Shown piece after piece: positions 62,546 through 64,000 of a DNA stretch of 64,000 bases (positions are counted from its first letter, which is position 1; every line of letters begins with the position of its first letter). The notes beneath the pieces are model-generated. The model ran no database searches and was not told where the DNA came from. It saw only the letters and a list, made by a program, of their open reading frames with translations. A program made the position numbers and the translations under genes. The stretch comes from Campylorhamphus procurvoides (taxonomy: Eukaryota; Chordata; Aves; Passeriformes; Dendrocolaptidae): contig WBMV01000122.1 in assembly GCA_013396655.1 (NCBI GenBank), forward strand, positions 1,116,686 through 1,180,685, read 5' to 3'.

Positions 62546-64000
62546 ATTTGGTAGGTTTGGTACAACAGTGGCTTTCTTGCTGTGTTTGGGTTCCCCCAAG
62601 CAGAGATGGAGATGGCTGATGGTTCTTTAGTTGCTGGGTGATCAGTGCTATGAAATGGCTACAGGAAGGACTTAAGCCTACTTTAAAAATTACTGTGTTT
62701 CAGTCCTTGGTTGGGTTGATTACGACTTTTGTCTCAAATACTGTGAGGTTTGGTGGTTTTTGGTATGACTCCTAGTCTGCTTATACTTTGGTTCCAGTCT
62801 TTCAGGAAATTACCTGTTCCTAATAAATACTCTTCTTTTGTTTTTAAGATTGTTTGGTTTCAGCAGATCCAGCTTATTTGCCCCAGGAGGGAGACAGAGA
62901 TCAGAGAAACCAGAATAGACTTGTTGCTCTTTGAGCCTGGGAAACCTGCTGTGAGATCCTTGCTGTTTTTCACTCAAGAAAACACAGTTGGCATCCAAAA
63001 ATGGAAAAGTTAAGTAGCAAATTGGCTTGTAATGTGGCTGAATGTGCCAGCAGAAGTTCCTTGTCTTATGGGCAGTTAAAACTTCAGTGTGCTGCAGGTT
63101 GGACCTGGGCTTTCAAATGCATGGTGGCCTAAATGTTACCTTCTGATTTAAGATTGGTTTTGTGCTAATTGAAGATACGTATATATTTGCAGCTGATGCA
63201 TGTGGGAAGTTAGAAAACAATTCTAGGATAAAATTGTTGATGAAATTACTGAAATTGTTGATGGTATCTAGAGGAGGCTCTTATCAATGAAACCTGTAAG
63301 GGACATCTGCAATTTTGACATTTCCAGATATGGTGACTGAAGAGTTCACTCTTTTTTAAATTTCCCTTGTATCTTAACCTTCTAAGAGTCTCAAGCATGT
63401 TCTAGTCTCAAGGTTTTTCATGCATTTCACAGCTGAAGGAGTAGCTCAGTCACAAAGGCAAAAACTCTTTAACTGAAGCTTTTCTGTGTCTGACTAATGA
63501 CATATCAGTGATGTGAACGTTGAGAGTAAATGCAGAGGAATAATTAGAAGAGGAATTATGTAAGTAGATCCTTGGACCTAAAAACCTAGACTTAGTGCAA
63601 GCCAGACTCTGAGAGCTTGGGGTGATTATTTGCACATCAAGAGCTACAGAATCAAGCCTACAGGGGAGCCAAGAATGAGGCATGTTCTGTGAAAGGAGTC
63701 CAAGCTGACATGTCTACAGAGCAAACTGAAGGAACCTCTCCTCTCTGTGGAGCTCGGGAACCTCCCAGGTGTTGTGCAGTGTCAGGGCCAGTGGGGAATG
63801 CCATCCTCTAAATCATTCAGCAAGTCACAAGAGATGAGAATCCACAGGGCTAATGTGGAGAACTGGAACCTGCTTGCTGCTGTTCAACTTTAATTTCTGC
63901 ATTTAAAACAAAGCAGAGCTATATCAAAAATAACCAAGCCATTTCCAGAGGGACAGCGTGATTTTAGAGCAGGTTATCTGAAACTGGGAAAGTCTGGTAC
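62546..64000. other. Downstream flank of CUSTOS
   Basis: No gene, repeat family or RNA gene was recognised up to the window end. Confidence 0.6.

Overview
This is a vertebrate nuclear window and almost certainly a bird. It has CR1 LINE fragments carrying the typical CR1 3' tail, GT-AG introns, CpG islands at the 5' ends of genes, and exons whose translations I recognise as PIK3IP1, LIMK2, RNF185 and CUSTOS. Order and orientation are PIK3IP1 (+, 3' part only), LIMK2 (-), RNF185 (-), CUSTOS (+). The first three are neighbours in the human 22q12.2 block. From memory, human CUSTOS (C12orf43) lies on 12q24, and chicken chromosome 15 carries material of both human regions, so the RNF185-CUSTOS junction fits an avian arrangement. 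I cannot name the species.

Layout. 1-8,150: no exon recognised; presumably a PIK3IP1 intron and/or upstream flank, with a GC-rich minisatellite island at 5.64-6.45 kb. 8,151-10,710: last three PIK3IP1 coding exons, with 3' UTR to about 12.1 kb. 12.85-43.6 kb: LIMK2 on the minus strand. It has fifteen shared exons, an internal alternative first exon at 32,934-32,986 (isoform b), and an upstream first exon (isoform a) that I place in a 54-bp tandem repeat next to a 222-N gap. 45,879-52,403: all RNF185 coding exons, including a 19-nt microexon, with the 5' CpG island near 56.8-57.2 kb. 58,833-61,817: a complete six-exon CUSTOS head-to-head with RNF185. 61.8-64.0 kb: CUSTOS 3' UTR and flank.

Exon joins were made by eye from splice consensus and codon phase. 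They give 642 aa for LIMK2a, 621 aa for LIMK2b, 194 aa for RNF185 and 245 aa for CUSTOS, close to the human lengths I remember (638, 617, 192, 262). In the LIMK2a model the catalytic residues fall at the human numbers (K360, D451, T505).

The genes are functionally unrelated: a PI3K inhibitor receptor, an actin-cytoskeleton kinase, an ER-associated ubiquitin ligase and a nuclear protein. The most unusual theme is that first-exon or promoter regions are built on short tandem repeats. CUSTOS has four exact 30-bp ZNF143-like units just before its ATG, in frame with the protein. LIMK2a has a duplicated start codon plus splice donor. RNF185 has duplicated donor-like sites. Each of the GC-rich islands at 6.0, 43 and 57 kb also holds one or more isolated single N's. 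I found no evidence of a previously undescribed multi-gene system.
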